This document shows, in pieces, positions 62,733 to 64,000 of a stretch of DNA of 64,000 bases. Numbering within the stretch: the first letter of the stretch is position 1; each line of letters begins with the position of its first letter. Source of the stretch: Paenibacillus stellifer (GTDB lineage Bacteria > Bacillota > Bacilli > Paenibacillales > Paenibacillaceae); NCBI RefSeq assembly GCF_000758685.1, contig NZ_CP009286.1:2634501-2698500 (forward strand), in the 5' to 3' direction. Under the pieces are notes generated by a model. It saw nothing but the letters and a program-made list of their open reading frames with translations, did no database searches and was not told the origin of the DNA. Position numbers and translations under genes: made by a program.

Positions 62733-63932
62733 TTGGGATCGATACGAACGTACTTGAAGCTTGGCGAGGTGCTGCGGGATTACCCGCACAAGGCGGAAGT
62801 TCTGTCCGATTATTTCGGTGCGGCAGGAACGGAGCAATTGATAGACCGCTATGGCGGGGACGCGTATCTGAACCGGATGCTGAAGAGCGAGAGCAAGCCG
62901 GCGGACACGCTGCTGTCGCTGTTGAACGAGGGGGAGGACGAGGGGCTCCTGCCGCAGCCTGGCGAGCTTGATCTTCTCGGAATGTCAATTTGTTTGATGC
63001 GCCAGCGGTTTCAAGCCTGCTTCGACGACTGGATGACGGATTACCGGGAAGAGACCGGGGAAATGTTCAACTGTTATTTGCCGAGAAACTGCGGAGGCGG
63101 GAACCCCTACCGGAACGCATGGCAGACGAGCGATATTTCCAAGTTTCCGGGCATCGTAACGGGATGCGGGATTGCTGACTATTTCCGGGCGGAATTCAGA
63201 GACAATCTGCTGAGCCGCGGGCTGTTTCGATCGGTGGACATGCCGCTGAATGCCGGACTTCCTTCCGAACTTATCGACCCTTATGGGGCGTATACGCTCT
63301 ACGGCGTCTATCCGTATGTGATGATGGTTGACGAGACCCGGATCGGCTCGCTGCCTCGGCCCAGAGAATGGGCTGATCTGATGAACCCGGTATATGAGAA
63401 TAATGTCATTGTAGTCGGGTCCTCGGAGAAAATTTCAGAGATGCTGCTGATGCATATCTACAAGGAGCATGGTGATAAGGGTGTAGAGCGGCTGGGTGTA
63501 ACGATCAAAGACGGCTGGCACGGCTCGAAAATGGCAAAAGCGGCCGGCAGCCCATCCGGCGAGGGCGCGGCGATTTATGTGCTGCCTTGGGCGTTCGCAA
63601 AGGTATGTCCTCGTCCGGATCGCGTATCCGTTATCTGGCCGGAAGACGGCGCGCTGTCCAACCCGCTGTTCATGCTGGTCCGCCGGGATCGTTATGACGA
63701 TCTTGCTCCTATTGCGAATTATATAACAGGTCCCCGGCTTGGCCGGGAGGTAGCGGCCTGTTCGTTCGCTTCACTGAATGCGGAGGTGGACAACGGTTTG
63801 CCATCGGGCGCGCGGATGAAATGGCTTGGCTGGGAATATTTGCGGTCGGTCGATCTCCAGAAGCTGAAAGAGCATGTGCATTCGGTATTCCGGCACAATT
63901 GGAAGAGCAAGCCGGAGTCGGTGATCCAATAA
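62733..63932 (+). CDS. ABC-type substrate-binding fold protein without signal peptide, with DUF1858-like N-terminus
   Basis: 399 aa from TTG 62733 (GGGAGG 7 nt upstream); ATG 62676 is in frame with no site. There is no signal peptide or anchor. Residues 1-75 (SIRTYLKLGEVLRDYPHKAEVLSDYFG) resemble a DUF1858-type helical domain, and the rest resembles an iron-type periplasmic binding protein (FPGIVTGCGIADYFRAEFRD, YTLYGVYPYVMMVDETRIGS, GWHGSKMAKAAGS). Its location suggests a cytoplasmic binding role rather than transport. A 15-codon ORF with its own AAGGAGG site (ATG 62710) overlaps the start in another frame and may couple translation. Confidence 0.65.
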   Translation: MGSIRTYLKLGEVLRDYPHKAEVLSDYFGAAGTEQLIDRYGGDAYLNRMLKSESKPADTLLSLLNEGEDEGLLPQPGELDLLGMSICLMRQRFQACFDDWMTDYREETGEMFNCYLPRNCGGGNPYRNAWQTSDISKFPGIVTGCGIADYFRAEFRDNLLSRGLFRSVDMPLNAGLPSELIDPYGAYTLYGVYPYVMMVDETRIGSLPRPREWADLMNPVYENNVIVVGSSEKISEMLLMHIYKEHGDKGVERLGVTIKDGWHGSKMAKAAGSPSGEGAAIYVLPWAFAKVCPRPDRVSVIWPEDGALSNPLFMLVRRDRYDDLAPIANYITGPRLGREVAACSFASLNAEVDNGLPSGARMKWLGWEYLRSVDLQKLKEHVHSVFRHNWKSKPESVIQ

Positions 63933-64000
63933 AACGCATCTATCCGATATGAACCTGAAATGCGCTTGGAACCTGAAATTGCGCTTGTCAACGAAGAAAA

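Overview
The window looks like a chromosome segment of a Paenibacillus-like, spore-forming Firmicute. Support comes from strong AGGAGG-type ribosome binding sites, several TTG/GTG starts, a gerA-type spore germination locus, PrsA-like foldase, SLH and copper-amine-oxidase-N domain surface proteins, Fur with a PerR-type box, and a moderately GC-rich base composition. No rRNA, tRNA, CRISPR array or prophage was seen.

Layout. 0.3-3.1 kb: three-gene ABC importer of the TrpX/Y/Z type. 3.5-8.7 kb: MgtC-like protein, aldose epimerase, TraX, a copper-amine-oxidase-N lipoprotein and a nitroreductase. 8.8-13 kb: small membrane protein and a gerA-gerC-gerB operon with two apparent lesions (an ochre codon in gerA and a frameshift in gerB). 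13-18.8 kb: PrsA-like foldase, orphan LytTR protein, 6-phosphogluconolactonase-type lactonase, a divergent Hfq paralogue, PAP2 phosphatase, a secreted helical protein and an ArAE exporter. 19-25 kb: HelD, then an MFS gene split by a complete IS1182-family element with a 9-bp target duplication, and a convergent MarR. 25-34.2 kb: FSA-type aldolase, RpiA-VanZ-GNAT cluster, MarR-MMPL operon, TPR protein, small conserved proteins and PsiE. 34.2-43.5 kb: DUF2252, a copper-amine-oxidase-N protein and a thiamin locus (thiE-thiD, a DUF3888 gene on the other strand, then thiM and an ABC transporter behind a TPP riboswitch), followed by an SLH protein. 44-52.9 kb: unknown protein, two AraC regulators, Fur, AIM24, and a TIM-barrel/Gfo-Idh/TIM-barrel sugar operon. 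53-57.2 kb: secreted protein, an AT-rich MarR-GNAT pair, GH43 arabinanase and a decayed IS. 57.2-64 kb: AlkD, ExoIII, M29 aminopeptidase, a broken serine hydrolase, TetR-HXXEE, and a substrate-binding protein without a signal peptide.

How genes work together. The thiamin genes salvage HMP and thiazole under TPP control. MarR-MMPL and TetR-HXXEE look self-regulated, with palindromes overlapping their promoters. The 48.8-51.7 kb operon probably oxidises and isomerises a sugar or cyclitol under the divergent AraC regulator. I found no clearly new multi-gene system. The best leads are the divergent second Hfq, the two-lesion ger operon, the AraC-controlled oxidoreductase/isomerase operon with a spaced direct repeat, and the cytoplasmic DUF1858-like binding protein. 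Several genes are interrupted by single-base changes, so true gene decay and sequence error should be told apart before drawing conclusions.
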